Below are positions 8,860-17,270 of a DNA stretch of 64,000 nt, piece by piece. A program made the position numbers and the translations under genes. The stretch comes from Pseudomonas kermanshahensis. Lineage in GTDB: Bacteria; Pseudomonadota; Gammaproteobacteria; Pseudomonadales; Pseudomonadaceae. The stretch is taken from positions 2,976,001 through 3,040,000 of the forward strand of contig NZ_JABWRY020000001.1 of assembly GCF_014269205.2 (NCBI RefSeq). The letters run 5' to 3'. The number at the start of each line of letters is the position of its first letter. The first letter of the stretch is position 1. Under the pieces are notes generated by a model. That model saw nothing but the letters and a program-made list of their open reading frames with translations. It made no database searches and had not been told where the DNA came from.

Positions 8860-9352
8860 TGCCTACCCCTCGGCTTGCCTTTCGCAGCGTTCGACGCACC
8901 GCAGCTTCGATGTCTGCCATAACGTACTCCCGGTTGACCTGCATCGACGGCCGGAGCCACGGGTGGGCAGGCCTGGCCGGCATGGCGGGATACTTCCCGA
9001 AGAAGTGCGTGCCGTCGCTCTTGTTAGAGGGCTTTCGGTTGCGGTTGCCAGCACGCTTTCCTCCAAGGTAACCCTTGGTCCCGTACTCAATGAACCGCAG
9101 GTAGAAGAACCGCCGGTTGTCGCGCTTGCCGCGGATCCCGATCTGGGCGTCCAGGCCACTGGGCGAGACGTACAGCCGCAAGGCTGCAGCGGCGGCGCCG
9201 GTATCCTTGGGCATCAACTGCCGCTGGGTCTCCAGGATGCGGTTAGCCGCCTCCAGCATTGCGGGCTGCAGTTCGTTGTCCATCGTCCGGTGGATATTAC
9301 GTAGCGTGCGGCGTAGCCGGATATCGCCGCGAATGCTTGACCGGCGGGCCAT
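8852..9352 (-). CDS. HK97 gp10-family head-tail joining protein
   Basis: 166 residues. It has the family pattern: N-terminal helix, then MPKDTGAAAAALRL, a beta segment (IGIRGKRDNRRFFYLRFIEYGTKG) and a C-terminal PAHPWLRPSMQ motif before a terminal helix. These proteins sit at the head-tail interface of HK97-type phages (neck). Overlaps the downstream DUF3168 gene. Strongly basic, as expected for a virion joining protein. Confidence 0.85.
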   Translation of the reverse strand: MARRSSIRGDIRLRRTLRNIHRTMDNELQPAMLEAANRILETQRQLMPKDTGAAAAALRLYVSPSGLDAQIGIRGKRDNRRFFYLRFIEYGTKGYLGGKRAGNRNRKPSNKSDGTHFFGKYPAMPARPAHPWLRPSMQVNREYVMADIEAAVRRTLRKASRGVGNG

Positions 9353-9355
9353 GGC

Positions 9356-9526
9356 TTACCCCTTGGCCTGGTCGGCCTTCGCTGGCTTGGCGGCCTTCTC
9401 GTCCACCGCCTCGGCGTAGCCGCGAGCAATCAGCCCCTCGCCGTACTCCTTGGCGACTTCGAACTCTTCGCCCTTCTCTCGTTCGCCAGATGCGCCCGTC
9501 AGCGGGCCCAGTGCTCGGATTTTCAT
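9356..9526 (-). CDS. small phage protein in connector region, 56 residues
   Basis: ATG at 9524-9526 (MKIRALGPLTGASG) with GAGGTGAACC upstream, stop TAA at 9356-9358. Highly charged helix (EREKGEEFEVAKEYGEGLIARGYAE) followed by a K/A-rich tail. It fills the gap between the head closure protein and the gp10-like protein without overlap, and small proteins of this look recur at this position in Pseudomonas siphophages. No function is assigned. Confidence 0.65.
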   Translation of the reverse strand: MKIRALGPLTGASGEREKGEEFEVAKEYGEGLIARGYAEAVDEKAAKPAKADQAKG

Positions 9527-9534
9527 GGTTCACC

Positions 9535-9870
9535 TCATGGATTCGGTACCGATGAGCAGAGCAGCCTCATCAGGGTGTTCTCGTTGTCCGGCAAAACTGC
9601 CTCGACTTGGTAAGTGACCCCACGGCGCGTCAGACGCGACCCGGCAATGATGTCTGAGCGCGGCCTACCGATAATCTCGGCCGTGACAACAGCACTCAGC
9701 TTTTCAGCAACTGCTGTTACGCGCCCAGTAGGGGTGCGGACTTCGCCCCACATTTCAGGGCGAACTGCAGGACGCCACGTCACTGTTGCTCCCCCAGACT
9801 TATTGCGCTCCTCATGTCGGTGGGTCACCTCGAACAGGTGACGTAGCGGGCCGGCCCTCATACGCCCCAC
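9535..9870 (-). CDS. phage head closure protein (head-tail adaptor)
   Basis: 111 residues (or 108 from MRAGPL). GPLRHLFEVTHRHEERNKSGG at the N-terminus, a central WGEVRTPTGR and C-terminal GSRLTRRGVTYQVEAVLPDNENTLMRLLC fit the SPP1 gp16/HK97 gp7 head-tail joining family (PF05521 type). It closes the portal channel after packaging. Overlaps the upstream connector gene by 13 nt. Confidence 0.85.
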   Translation of the reverse strand: MGRMRAGPLRHLFEVTHRHEERNKSGGATVTWRPAVRPEMWGEVRTPTGRVTAVAEKLSAVVTAEIIGRPRSDIIAGSRLTRRGVTYQVEAVLPDNENTLMRLLCSSVPNP

Positions 9871-10199
9871 CCGATACGATGCGGGGTCAGGAGTGCCTCG
9901 GAGCCCTTCGGCATCTCAGTGGCAATGGTCCCGGTCACAACATCCTCACGGTTGGCGTAAAGGTGGCCGAGGATCAGCAACGAAGCGGCCTTGATCTGCT
10001 TGTTGCAGACCATTGGAGACTCGCCGGCATCCCCGGCGGCGACAGCCTCATCCAGCGCCTGCTGGTCGGCATAGAAACGACGGTTCAGATAGTCCATCGC
10101 CTGCCCTTCGGCCGCCTCGATCAGGAGCTCCAGGTAATCGTCATCGTCGTCGGGGTCCCGCAGGTGATGACGGGCAATGGTCAAACTGATGACCGACAT
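9858..10199 (-). CDS. head-tail connector protein (HK97 gp6-like)
   Basis: 113 residues. SLTIARHHLRDPDDDDDYLELLIEAAEGQAMDYLNR and IKAASLLILGHLYANRE are the hallmark helices of the DNA-packaging connector family (PF05135). The protein forms the adaptor ring below the portal. Contiguous with the head closure gene, as in HK97. Confidence 0.88.
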   Translation of the reverse strand: MSVISLTIARHHLRDPDDDDDYLELLIEAAEGQAMDYLNRRFYADQQALDEAVAAGDAGESPMVCNKQIKAASLLILGHLYANREDVVTGTIATEMPKGSEALLTPHRIGWGV

Positions 10200-10203
10200 A
10201 CCC

Positions 10204-10740
10204 TCACTCCTTCAGTGATTCGAGGGATGCCAGATTCCGCTGCACCAGCTCTTCAGCGTGCCGGCGCGGCACTGTATACGCCGGGCCGCCGCGACGGCGA
10301 AGCTCGCCTTCATCCATGTATGACCGCAGCGGATAGATCTGAAGAGTCGCAGGATTGAGCTTCACCTGATCCTCTGGTGCCAATGAATCAGCGCCGGTGC
10401 TGCTGTCGACCAAGGATGATGCGGCCTGGTTGGCGTCTTCGGATGCCGCAGCGTCAGCTGCGGCGATGCCAGCGCTGGCACCCTGACCGCCCGTGACGAC
10501 ATCCGACCCAGTGCCAGCAGCCATTTGCGCTTCTGGCAGCACCTGGTTTGAGCCTTCCGCTTGGCCTGGAGCAACTACGGGGACACCCGAATTGCCAGGG
10601 TCACCGCTAGCTGGACCGATCGCACCGCCAGGCGAAAGAGGCGAACCGGCAGCCCCAGACGGGCCGCTGCTGGTATCAACGGTCGAGACTGGATCCTTCG
10701 CATCAGTCGTGGATGCTGGTGTTTCCTGTTTACGTGCCAT
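10204..10740 (-). CDS. low-complexity phage protein upstream of connector genes
   Basis: 178 residues from MARKQETPAS (ATG 10738-10740 with GGAG six nucleotides upstream; an earlier ATG in frame lacks a ribosome site). Residues about 5-125 are a disordered S/A/G/P-rich stretch, followed by a compact C-terminal part (ATLQIYPLRSYMDEGELRRRGGPAYTVPRRHAEELVQR). The C-terminal half is the type seen in short proteins located after HK97 capsid genes. Possibly a minor head or capsid-decorating protein; unproven. Confidence 0.65.
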   Translation of the reverse strand: MARKQETPASTTDAKDPVSTVDTSSGPSGAAGSPLSPGGAIGPASGDPGNSGVPVVAPGQAEGSNQVLPEAQMAAGTGSDVVTGGQGASAGIAAADAAASEDANQAASSLVDSSTGADSLAPEDQVKLNPATLQIYPLRSYMDEGELRRRGGPAYTVPRRHAEELVQRNLASLESLKE

Positions 10741-10788
10741 TGGATTACTCCATTGGGACGCCATTTCTGGCGCCGCGTTGCGGAAGGG

Positions 10789-11976
10789 TTAAGGCGTGAC
10801 CAGCGGGCCAGTGACAAACGCTTCGTCGCGATAGATGGCAAAGGCCAGGCGCTCTTCAGCGCGAATCGTTGCCATGTTTTTCTCGAAGTCATCACCGTTC
10901 TCGGTCGAGATCAGCACTTCGATTTCCATGCGGTCGAAGATCTGGGCGCCGAGCTTGAACGCACCGACGAGGAAGTCGTTCTGTGTCATGGCCTGGGTAG
11001 AAACCACAGGGCGATTCCAGAGTTTCGCGTTGGTGCCTTCCTGAGGCTGGCCGATGATGTAGCGCCCCTCGCCGTCCTTAGTCAGCTCAATGGCCGCCCA
11101 ATCGATCGGGTTGAGCACGATGCCGTCGGATGGGAACTCGGCCAGTTCGGCCTGCAGCAGCGCCAGGCGCAGGCGGTCAATGCGCTGCTCGCCCACTACA
11201 GCTACACCAGCCGGGGCGGCGTACAGTTGAGCAACGGTCATGAGGCCCTGCAGGTTCACGCCAGTGCCGTTGCCGTAAAGCAATTGAGCTTCTTCCGCCA
11301 TGGTGAGGCCGTAGCGTGCACGACCGTCGATATAGCTCTGCAGTGCCTTGGCGTCGTCCAGCATCTGGCGGCTGGCTTTGAATAAATGGGCGATGGTCCG
11401 CACGTTCGCCGTGGCCAGGCCGAAGGTCAGGTCGGAGTACGGCTTGGCAGTGTTCTCCGCCACAGTGCGGGCGTTATTGACGAAGCCGGTTTCACGGACG
11501 TACTCGATGGAGTTCGATTCGGTGGTACCTGGCGCGACCAGGTCGCGGACGGTCAGTCGGCGCTGAGGCGGGGCAATGATCCCCGGCAAGCGCTGAGTCT
11601 GCACCAGGTCACCGCCGGTTGCGGTAGTGATGGCCGCGCGCGGCACGGAGACACGGCGGGAACCACGGAAGGACGAGTTCATGTCCTTCAGTTCTTCGCT
11701 CTCGATCACGAGAGCGCCTACCGATTTCTGCGGCTCTTCCTGATGGCTCCGATCCCGGCTTGCATTCACCAGTTTCTGCTCTGCCTCGCCCAGGCGCGCC
11801 TGAAGTTCGCCCTGCTTGGTCAGCAGTTCATCGACCTTGGCACGCGTTTCGGTATTCATTTCACCGGAAGCCTTGATTTGCTTCTCGGTCGCCTCGGCCT
11901 GGCTTTTGATCTGATCGCCAATGCCCTTGAGGCTGGCGTTGAGTTCCTTGACTTGGGCTTCAAAGTCCATGGTCAC
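10789..11976 (-). CDS. major capsid protein, HK97 gp5 fold
   Basis: 395 residues. Residues 1-80 are a coiled-coil scaffold-like delta region (QVKELNASLKGIGDQIKSQAEATEKQI...). The mature shell part begins near SVGALV or after it and shows the family motifs RRLTVRDLVAPG, NSIEYVRETGF, AEYNTAKP-like ENTAKPYSDLTF and a C-terminal MATIRAEERLAFAIYRDEAF. The delta domain would be removed by the ClpP-type protease encoded next door. Whether chemical cross-linking occurs cannot be told. Start is Met1 or Met3. Confidence 0.92.
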   Translation of the reverse strand: MTMDFEAQVKELNASLKGIGDQIKSQAEATEKQIKASGEMNTETRAKVDELLTKQGELQARLGEAEQKLVNASRDRSHQEEPQKSVGALVIESEELKDMNSSFRGSRRVSVPRAAITTATGGDLVQTQRLPGIIAPPQRRLTVRDLVAPGTTESNSIEYVRETGFVNNARTVAENTAKPYSDLTFGLATANVRTIAHLFKASRQMLDDAKALQSYIDGRARYGLTMAEEAQLLYGNGTGVNLQGLMTVAQLYAAPAGVAVVGEQRIDRLRLALLQAELAEFPSDGIVLNPIDWAAIELTKDGEGRYIIGQPQEGTNAKLWNRPVVSTQAMTQNDFLVGAFKLGAQIFDRMEIEVLISTENGDDFEKNMATIRAEERLAFAIYRDEAFVTGPLVTP

Positions 11977-12830
11977 TTTCCTTTCAGAGAATTGAGGAGA
12001 TTGGTTGCCGCGCTCAGAGAGGCGGAGAGGTCTGGCGCGACAGCGCTGGGCTTATCGGTCGAGGCAGCGTTATGCGTGCCCCCGCCGGGAGCGCGAGGCA
12101 TGCCGGACTTGAAATTGGCGAACAGTTCGCGGCGCTCGGATCGAGGCATCCCCCCCTTGGCCAGAGCGACATCCATGGCCTTGAGCGCATTGTTCTGGGC
12201 CGCGTCCTCGGTTTCGCGTTCGGTAACTTCGCTGGAAGACAACACCCCAGTCGCCAGGCCAAGCTCCACGGCGCGCTTACCACGGATATAGGTTTCGTCG
12301 TCCATCAGCTCGGCCATGTCCTCCGCCGACTGCCCACTCGTCTCGGCGTAGAGGTCAGCCATCGCGGCATCGAACTCCTGCATATCGTCGGCGATATCAC
12401 GGAGGTAGTTGCGATTGCCGGCGAGCCAGGTCCAGCAGTTGTGGATCATGAGGAAGGCGCTGCTGGCCACCTCTCGCTTCTTCCCCGCGAGGAAGACAAT
12501 CGAAGCAGCGCTCGCCGCCATGCCGAGCACCTTAGTGGTGACCTCGTGGCTGTGTTCTTGAAGGCGGTTGTAAATGGCAATGCCTTCGAACATGTCACCG
12601 CCTGGCGAGTTGATGTAGACGGTGACATCACGCTCGCCGATCGCCCGCAAGGCGGCGTCGATTCGTTTCAGCGTGACGCCCTCGCCATACCAGTCTTCGC
12701 CGATCACGCCGTACACGGTGATGGTGTCTGAGGTGTTCTCGACGGCCGCCTGGATCGCGGGATTCCATTTGTCGAGCGCGCGCGGGCTCATCTCGCTGCG
12801 CAGGCCGCGAGACTGGATCTTGTGCTTCAT
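11973..12830 (-). CDS. ClpP-like prohead maturation protease
   Basis: 285 residues. ClpP fold with INSPGGD (74-79), serine in GMAASAAS (Ser107) and histidine in LMIHN (His130), the catalytic pair of ClpP-class head proteases. A disordered C-terminal tail after residue 200 probably acts as scaffold. It overlaps the capsid start by 4 nt. It would cleave the capsid delta domain inside the prohead. Order portal-protease-capsid is the HK97 order. Confidence 0.92.
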   Translation of the reverse strand: MKHKIQSRGLRSEMSPRALDKWNPAIQAAVENTSDTITVYGVIGEDWYGEGVTLKRIDAALRAIGERDVTVYINSPGGDMFEGIAIYNRLQEHSHEVTTKVLGMAASAASIVFLAGKKREVASSAFLMIHNCWTWLAGNRNYLRDIADDMQEFDAAMADLYAETSGQSAEDMAELMDDETYIRGKRAVELGLATGVLSSSEVTERETEDAAQNNALKAMDVALAKGGMPRSERRELFANFKSGMPRAPGGGTHNAASTDKPSAVAPDLSASLSAATNLLNSLKGK

Positions 12831-12846
12831 GGATTACTCCCGTGAT

Positions 12847-14151
12847 TTACTTTTCGGGCTGTTGGAGCCAGTTCATCAGAGCGGCCCTTGCGGCCTGCCC
12901 ATCGTCTTGCTTACCCAGCTGGTCCAGCGGCACCAGATTCGATTGCACGGTCAGCACGTCGCCACCTGGCATGCTTGGAAGGTTCTCTTTCCGCCGCCCT
13001 TCGTTTCGGGTCAGGTAGCCGTTCTGGCCCATCGTGCTGAGATAGGCTGCCCGACCGGCGCTGTCCGCACGCAGGAACGCTTCAAGTGAGTACTCGGCGT
13101 AGAATTTGATCCGGTCAACCGCCGTCATGCACCACTTGTTCACGCACTGCTCGATCGGCGCTGTGAAGGACATGATGCAGTACGTAAGAAACGCGATCTG
13201 CTGTTGCTCCAGGCCGGTCCCCCAGTTGCTGCCCTTGTCGGTCTTCATCACCATCCAGGGCGGAACGCCGAACCATCGGCAAATTTCCTCGATGCTATGC
13301 CCTCTCGACTCCAGCAACTGCGCATCGGCAGGGTTGATCCCGATCATCTCCGGCTTCACGCCCTGCTCAAGTACTGGGCTCTTGCCGGCATTCAATGCCC
13401 CGGAGATTGTCTTAACGTACTCACGAAACTGGACGCGCTGAGCCGGGTTAAGCGTCTTGTCGACCGAAAAAGCGACTGTGGGCATCATGCCGTTGCGGAA
13501 TGTGCTATTGGCGGCATCATCTGCAGACATCGCAGAACCGAACACATCCGCGCCGTACCGAATAGCAGAAAGGCCAACTCGGCCATCCAGGGTGAAGGCT
13601 GGGATGTGAAGCATGTCCTGCCGCTGGATCTCTCGGCGCGCTCCCTTTCGGGGCCTGAAGAAATACCTGAGTCGTCCATCGTCGTCGAACTCAAGGTCGA
13701 CTCTCGACGGCATCAGGAAGTCCAGGGCAATGACGCGCCCAGCGGAGCGATGGATCTCGCAGTAGGCGTTGCCCCACAGCAGCATCGAGGCGACGACTGC
13801 CTGCCAGAAATGAAAGGCAGCCATGTCTTCGTTGGGGCTGTTGTGCACAACGTCGTACAGCGGGAAATCACGGGCACTCTCTCGGCTACCATCGGGCATC
13901 CGCCGGTAGATGCTCAGCGGCAAGCCGGCTACCGAGGTCGAGATGATACGGACGCATGCCCACACGGTGGACAAGCGCATGGCCTTGTCGACGCTGACTG
14001 ACTTACCACTACTGGACTGGGCGCCATTAAAGGCACTCCAGAAACCGCCATCCGACAGCTTGATGGTCTTGCCCAGCCATTCGCTCATACTGGCTGAGGG
14101 CTTGGTGGCAGCAGCGCCTAAAGCCTGGGATAGGGTTTTAATCACTGACAA
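12847..14151 (-). CDS. HK97-family portal protein
   Basis: 434 residues from a TTG at 14149-14151; a GTG at 14143-14145 (SVIKTL, 432 residues) is better placed relative to AGAGGG and may be the real start. Family segments: MRLSTVWACVRIISTSVAGLPLSIYRR, HNSPNEDMAAFHFW, GNAYCEIHRSAGRVIALD and WFGVPPWMVM. Forms the dodecameric DNA channel at one capsid vertex. The N-terminus overlaps a small membrane-protein gene. Confidence 0.92.
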   Translation of the reverse strand: MSVIKTLSQALGAAATKPSASMSEWLGKTIKLSDGGFWSAFNGAQSSSGKSVSVDKAMRLSTVWACVRIISTSVAGLPLSIYRRMPDGSRESARDFPLYDVVHNSPNEDMAAFHFWQAVVASMLLWGNAYCEIHRSAGRVIALDFLMPSRVDLEFDDDGRLRYFFRPRKGARREIQRQDMLHIPAFTLDGRVGLSAIRYGADVFGSAMSADDAANSTFRNGMMPTVAFSVDKTLNPAQRVQFREYVKTISGALNAGKSPVLEQGVKPEMIGINPADAQLLESRGHSIEEICRWFGVPPWMVMKTDKGSNWGTGLEQQQIAFLTYCIMSFTAPIEQCVNKWCMTAVDRIKFYAEYSLEAFLRADSAGRAAYLSTMGQNGYLTRNEGRRKENLPSMPGGDVLTVQSNLVPLDQLGKQDDGQAARAALMNWLQQPEK

Positions 14152-14299
14152 GCCCTCTGCGGATGAAGCCAGCGATGCAGAAGAAGCTCAGCGATCCGGC
14201 CAGCAAAGCCCAGCCGGTACCAGCCAGCATCCAGACCCCGCTGCATGCCAAGCAGAAAGCGACCACTGCGCAGGCGATGAAAATATGAAATGCGTTCAT
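14138..14299 (-). CDS. small two-helix membrane protein between terminase and portal
   Basis: 53 residues: MNAFHIFIACAVVAFCLACSG, then MLAGTGWALLAGSLSFFCIAGF and a basic RRGLVSD tail. Two transmembrane helices are evident. The ATG overlaps the terminase stop (ATGA) and the stop overlaps the portal start, so it is tightly packed in the packaging operon, which supports a real gene. Function unknown; a holin-like or membrane-association role could be imagined but nothing proves it. Confidence 0.7.
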   Translation of the reverse strand: MNAFHIFIACAVVAFCLACSGVWMLAGTGWALLAGSLSFFCIAGFIRRGLVSD

Positions 14300-15975
14300 G
14301 CGATCAGTGGGTCCCGAATGCCAGCCATAAAGTTGTCCATTCCCCCGCGCCCCTCAGGATTGAGGCTGATCAGAGAAACGGCGTTGAATGTAGCCATCAG
14401 CGGGTCGATCTTTGCCGTGCCCGAGGCCTGCTTGGTGATCAGGAAGGCGTTCGCCGAGGGCACCCCTTTGGCGTTGCCGCATGACCAAGCCATCAGCGGC
14501 TGGCCGCAGTGCAACAAGGTGCCCTCGGCGAGCTTCCGCTCAGTGGTCTTGATTGCACCGGTAAGCTTCCAGCCCTGGGAAATACCGACGATCTTGTCTT
14601 CTTCAACGTCTGCGTCGGCCAGGGCATCAAGAACTGCGCCGATCCCTGCCGGGTCGAGCCCCACCTTATCCAGCAATCCAGTTGCATTGACGCGGGCAAC
14701 AATGGCTGCGAACTGCTCCACGTCATCACCGATACGCTCGACAATCGTCAGGTCACCGGCTTTTTCCAGGTCCCGGAGGCGCGGTGCCTCAGATTTGCGC
14801 CGTTCTAGGACGGAGGGGTGGGCCCAGGCGTGAGCCCAGTGGAACCATCTTCGGGTACCAGACTCCCGCCCAATCACTGCAAGACCGAGCAAGTCATCCA
14901 AACCGCCACCGTCGCCGCCAACATCGATTACCTCGCATCGCGTGAGGATTTCATCAAGGCTGAGCCAGCTTGTACTTTGGGGCTCCCAGAACTCCGCGCC
15001 GACCCAGGCGTCGGACATCAGTGCGAGGCCGATTTCGATGTTGAGGTGCTTGGCCAGGAAGCCGCGTAGCTCAGCCTCGCCGTCCAGTTCAGCCTGCATA
15101 AACAGGCGCTCAAGCGTAGGTCGGTCAACCGAGTAGTCGATGTTGGGATTGACCAGGTGGAAGTTCTCAGGCTTCCTCGCCTCGCCGCTCTTGATCATCT
15201 CTTGAGAGAACTCATAGATGATCGGCAGGAAACGGTTGTCGTCGATCCGGCCATCACGCACGCCGCGAGCGTAGTTGAGCTTGGAGCGGAACACACCAGC
15301 CGGTGGCTCGTTTGACTGGGTCGTCAGCCAGATGATGAAGCCTTCAGGTCGCGACAGCAGACCACCAGTAGCCTCCCGGATCATGTCAGCGGCTTTGGGG
15401 TTCTTGCCGAATAGCCAAGCCTCATCGATGAGGACGCCGACCGCCTTCTTGCCGCCAACCACGTCGCTATCCGCAGCCACCACCTTCAAGGTGGCGCCGG
15501 TCTCACGATGAGTGATCAGCCGCAGGTGCGGCTGGACATGCAGCAGCGCTTTCAGCTCGTCGTCATTGTTGACCATGTCCTTGGCCGGGATGAACGAGTT
15601 GTCGGCAATCTCCTTAGTCGGCGCCAGAATGATGAACTCAGCTGAAAGGCGCCAGTTGCGGATCAGTGCTGTCAGCATGATCCCTGCTGCAATCGTGGAT
15701 TTACTGTTTTTTTTCGGGATGCAGAGCATCACCTCCCGAATCAGACGTTCGCCGGTCTCGCTGTTGTAGCTGCCGAAGATGGCCCCGGCAAACGCCAAGA
15801 CCCAGGGTGCGCAAGCGGCTTCAATGGTGGGGCTGCCCGGGGCATCGACGATCTTCAGCCCCTTGAACACATCGAGGCCGGCTTCAGCTTCGTCTGGAAA
15901 CAGCGGCTCAGGGATGATTGATTCGCCCGCAGCCAGGCACCTCCACCAATCCGGGCAGGCCGTTGTCCATTGCAT
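14296..15975 (-). CDS. terL: terminase large subunit
   Basis: 559 residues. The ATPase half has a Walker A-like PKKNSKST (87-94) and Walker B VGVLIDE (179-185), followed by the coupling TTQSNEPP. The nuclease half carries DVGGDGGGLDDLLGLAVIG with the first metal-binding aspartate and a later LDPAGIGAVLDALADAD. It drives DNA packaging and cuts concatemers. Neighbours TerS and HNH nuclease upstream and portal downstream match HK97-like cos phages. Confidence 0.93.
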   Translation of the reverse strand: MQWTTACPDWWRCLAAGESIIPEPLFPDEAEAGLDVFKGLKIVDAPGSPTIEAACAPWVLAFAGAIFGSYNSETGERLIREVMLCIPKKNSKSTIAAGIMLTALIRNWRLSAEFIILAPTKEIADNSFIPAKDMVNNDDELKALLHVQPHLRLITHRETGATLKVVAADSDVVGGKKAVGVLIDEAWLFGKNPKAADMIREATGGLLSRPEGFIIWLTTQSNEPPAGVFRSKLNYARGVRDGRIDDNRFLPIIYEFSQEMIKSGEARKPENFHLVNPNIDYSVDRPTLERLFMQAELDGEAELRGFLAKHLNIEIGLALMSDAWVGAEFWEPQSTSWLSLDEILTRCEVIDVGGDGGGLDDLLGLAVIGRESGTRRWFHWAHAWAHPSVLERRKSEAPRLRDLEKAGDLTIVERIGDDVEQFAAIVARVNATGLLDKVGLDPAGIGAVLDALADADVEEDKIVGISQGWKLTGAIKTTERKLAEGTLLHCGQPLMAWSCGNAKGVPSANAFLITKQASGTAKIDPLMATFNAVSLISLNPEGRGGMDNFMAGIRDPLIA

Positions 15976-15978
15976 AGG

Positions 15979-16455
15979 TCAATTCTTCACTACGGAGAGG
16001 GGTGGCTTGCCTTGGGAGTACTTGCCTTTACCGACCTGTTTGGCGGCCTCGGCCTTCTGCTCTTTCTTGCCCTGGTCAGCGACCTTGCCGTGCACATAAG
16101 GCATCAGCGTCTTGGCCGCTTCCAGTCGCATACGCATGTCGGCGCCCTCGGCGTTCATCAGCTCAGTAAGGAAGGCTCGCGGGTCGTCGGTCTCTGTGAG
16201 AGATACCTCGCCGGGCTGCTCAAATTCCGGCTGTTCAGCTTTAACTTTTCGCGCAGGTTTAACTTCGGTGCTGGTTGCCTGCTTTTGCTTCAGGCGTCGC
16301 CCGACCTCTGCGAGCACGTCGGGGTCCTTGGCTAGCTTGGAGCCCGCTTGCGACGCGGTCTTCTCCGAATATCCGGCAGCAATCGCCGCCTCACGATTTG
16401 TGGCCCCCGACAGCAAAGCGTCAACAAACCGCCGCTTCTTGTCGGTTAAAGCCAT
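15979..16455 (-). CDS. terS: terminase small subunit
   Basis: 158 residues from MALTDKKRRFV (ATG 16453-16455 with AGGAAAAG upstream; earlier codons in frame read through the noncoding region). RRFVDALLSGATNREAAIAAGYSEKTASQAGSKL is the DNA-binding helix-turn-helix of the Terminase_2 family. A charged linker and a C-terminal oligomerisation/TerL contact segment follow. It recognises the packaging site, presumably near the palindrome just upstream. Confidence 0.88.
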   Translation of the reverse strand: MALTDKKRRFVDALLSGATNREAAIAAGYSEKTASQAGSKLAKDPDVLAEVGRRLKQKQATSTEVKPARKVKAEQPEFEQPGEVSLTETDDPRAFLTELMNAEGADMRMRLEAAKTLMPYVHGKVADQGKKEQKAEAAKQVGKGKYSQGKPPLSVVKN

Positions 16456-16550
16456 GGTTAACTTTTCCTGAAACGGGAAAAAATGTGTACGTGGGGTCGG
16501 AGGCGGTCTAGTTAGATGAGAATCCCTAGCTTTTGCCCCCCTACCCCTTA

Positions 16551-16573
16551 GAGGCACGTCAGTGACGTGCCTC
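16551..16573. promoter_or_regulatory. perfect 11-bp palindrome between HNH gene and terS, candidate packaging/cos element
   Basis: GAGGCACGTCA and its exact complement flank one G. It lies in the only gap (16456-16611) of the packaging module, next to a C-run (CCCCCCTACCCC). Terminase recognition sites of HNH-containing cos phages lie in this area. It could instead be a regulatory hairpin; there is no U-tract. Confidence 0.4.
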
Positions 16574-16611
16574 GGTACCACTCGGATGGATTCCGACGAT
16601 CCCCGGATGAC

Positions 16612-16953
16612 TCAGCCGCCCAGGCCAGCTACCTCCTCGGCCTGCTTGACCGAGTCGTGGCAAGGCTTGCAGAGGCTCTGCCAGTTGGCCTGATCCCAGA
16701 AGAGAGTCATGTCCCCACGGTGAGCAATGATGTGGTCGACCACCTTTGCAGCGGCAGTGCGGCCGTTCCGCTCGCAGAAGACGCAGAGCGGATTGTCGTT
16801 GAGGTACTGCTCGCGGGCCTTCTGCCACTTGTAGTCGTAACCACGCTGGGAGCTGCTCATTCCGCTCCGCCAGCTGCCTGGCGTGACCGTCTTGACCCGT
16901 GATCCTGCGCTTTCCTTGATGCGTGAGCCCAGGGTCTTGAGTCTGGCCATCAC
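16612..16953 (-). CDS. HNH endonuclease of the packaging module
   Basis: 113 residues. The zinc-HNH core is visible: CVFCERNGR, VVDHIIAHRGD, NWQSLCKPCHDSV, with the two CxxC knuckles and the DH pair. Such small HNH proteins directly upstream of terS/terL are a standard part of HK97-like packaging machines and work with the large terminase to cut cos. N-terminal 35 residues are basic. Its start overlaps the upstream gene by 4 nt. Confidence 0.9.
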   Translation of the reverse strand: MMARLKTLGSRIKESAGSRVKTVTPGSWRSGMSSSQRGYDYKWQKAREQYLNDNPLCVFCERNGRTAAAKVVDHIIAHRGDMTLFWDQANWQSLCKPCHDSVKQAEEVAGLGG

Positions 16954-17270
16954 TGCGTCACTCTATTAAGCGCCTCATCGGCCTTGTCGGCTGCCTGAGT
17001 CGCGGTGGTTGCTGCCTTCGCTGCCTTGGTCGCGGCATTCTCGGCCTTGCTGGTCAGCTCATCCAGGCGCTTATCACGCTCAGTCATGGCGGCGTCGTAG
17101 GCTTGGCGAATCTCGTCGACCTGACGTGCCTGGGTGCTCGTCATGGCCCAATAAGCCGACTGCCAACCCAGTACCGCGCCACCCGCGATAAGCAGTATGG
17201 CGATGACCCATACCTCAGCCCGTCGCCACCAGCGCCGGGCTATGAATTCTAATGCGCATTTGTCCATCAC
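16950..17270 (-). CDS. membrane-anchored coiled-coil protein (spanin-like)
   Basis: 106 residues: one N-terminal transmembrane helix (AEVWVIAILLIAGGAVLGW) then a long Ala/Lys/Glu coiled coil with repeated AATKAAKAATTATQAADKA. This topology is that of an inner-membrane spanin (Rz) or related lysis protein, but no lambda Rz signature is seen and no embedded Rz1 lipoprotein was found. Coupled by a 4-nt overlap to the gene at 17267. Call is by topology and position only. Confidence 0.65.
   Translation of the reverse strand: MMDKCALEFIARRWWRRAEVWVIAILLIAGGAVLGWQSAYWAMTSTQARQVDEIRQAYDAAMTERDKRLDELTSKAENAATKAAKAATTATQAADKADEALNRVTQ

Noticed and set aside
9535..9555. Possible tRNA or att remnant within the prophage late genes
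   Set aside because: No tRNA cloverleaf or duplicated core could be made out on either strand.
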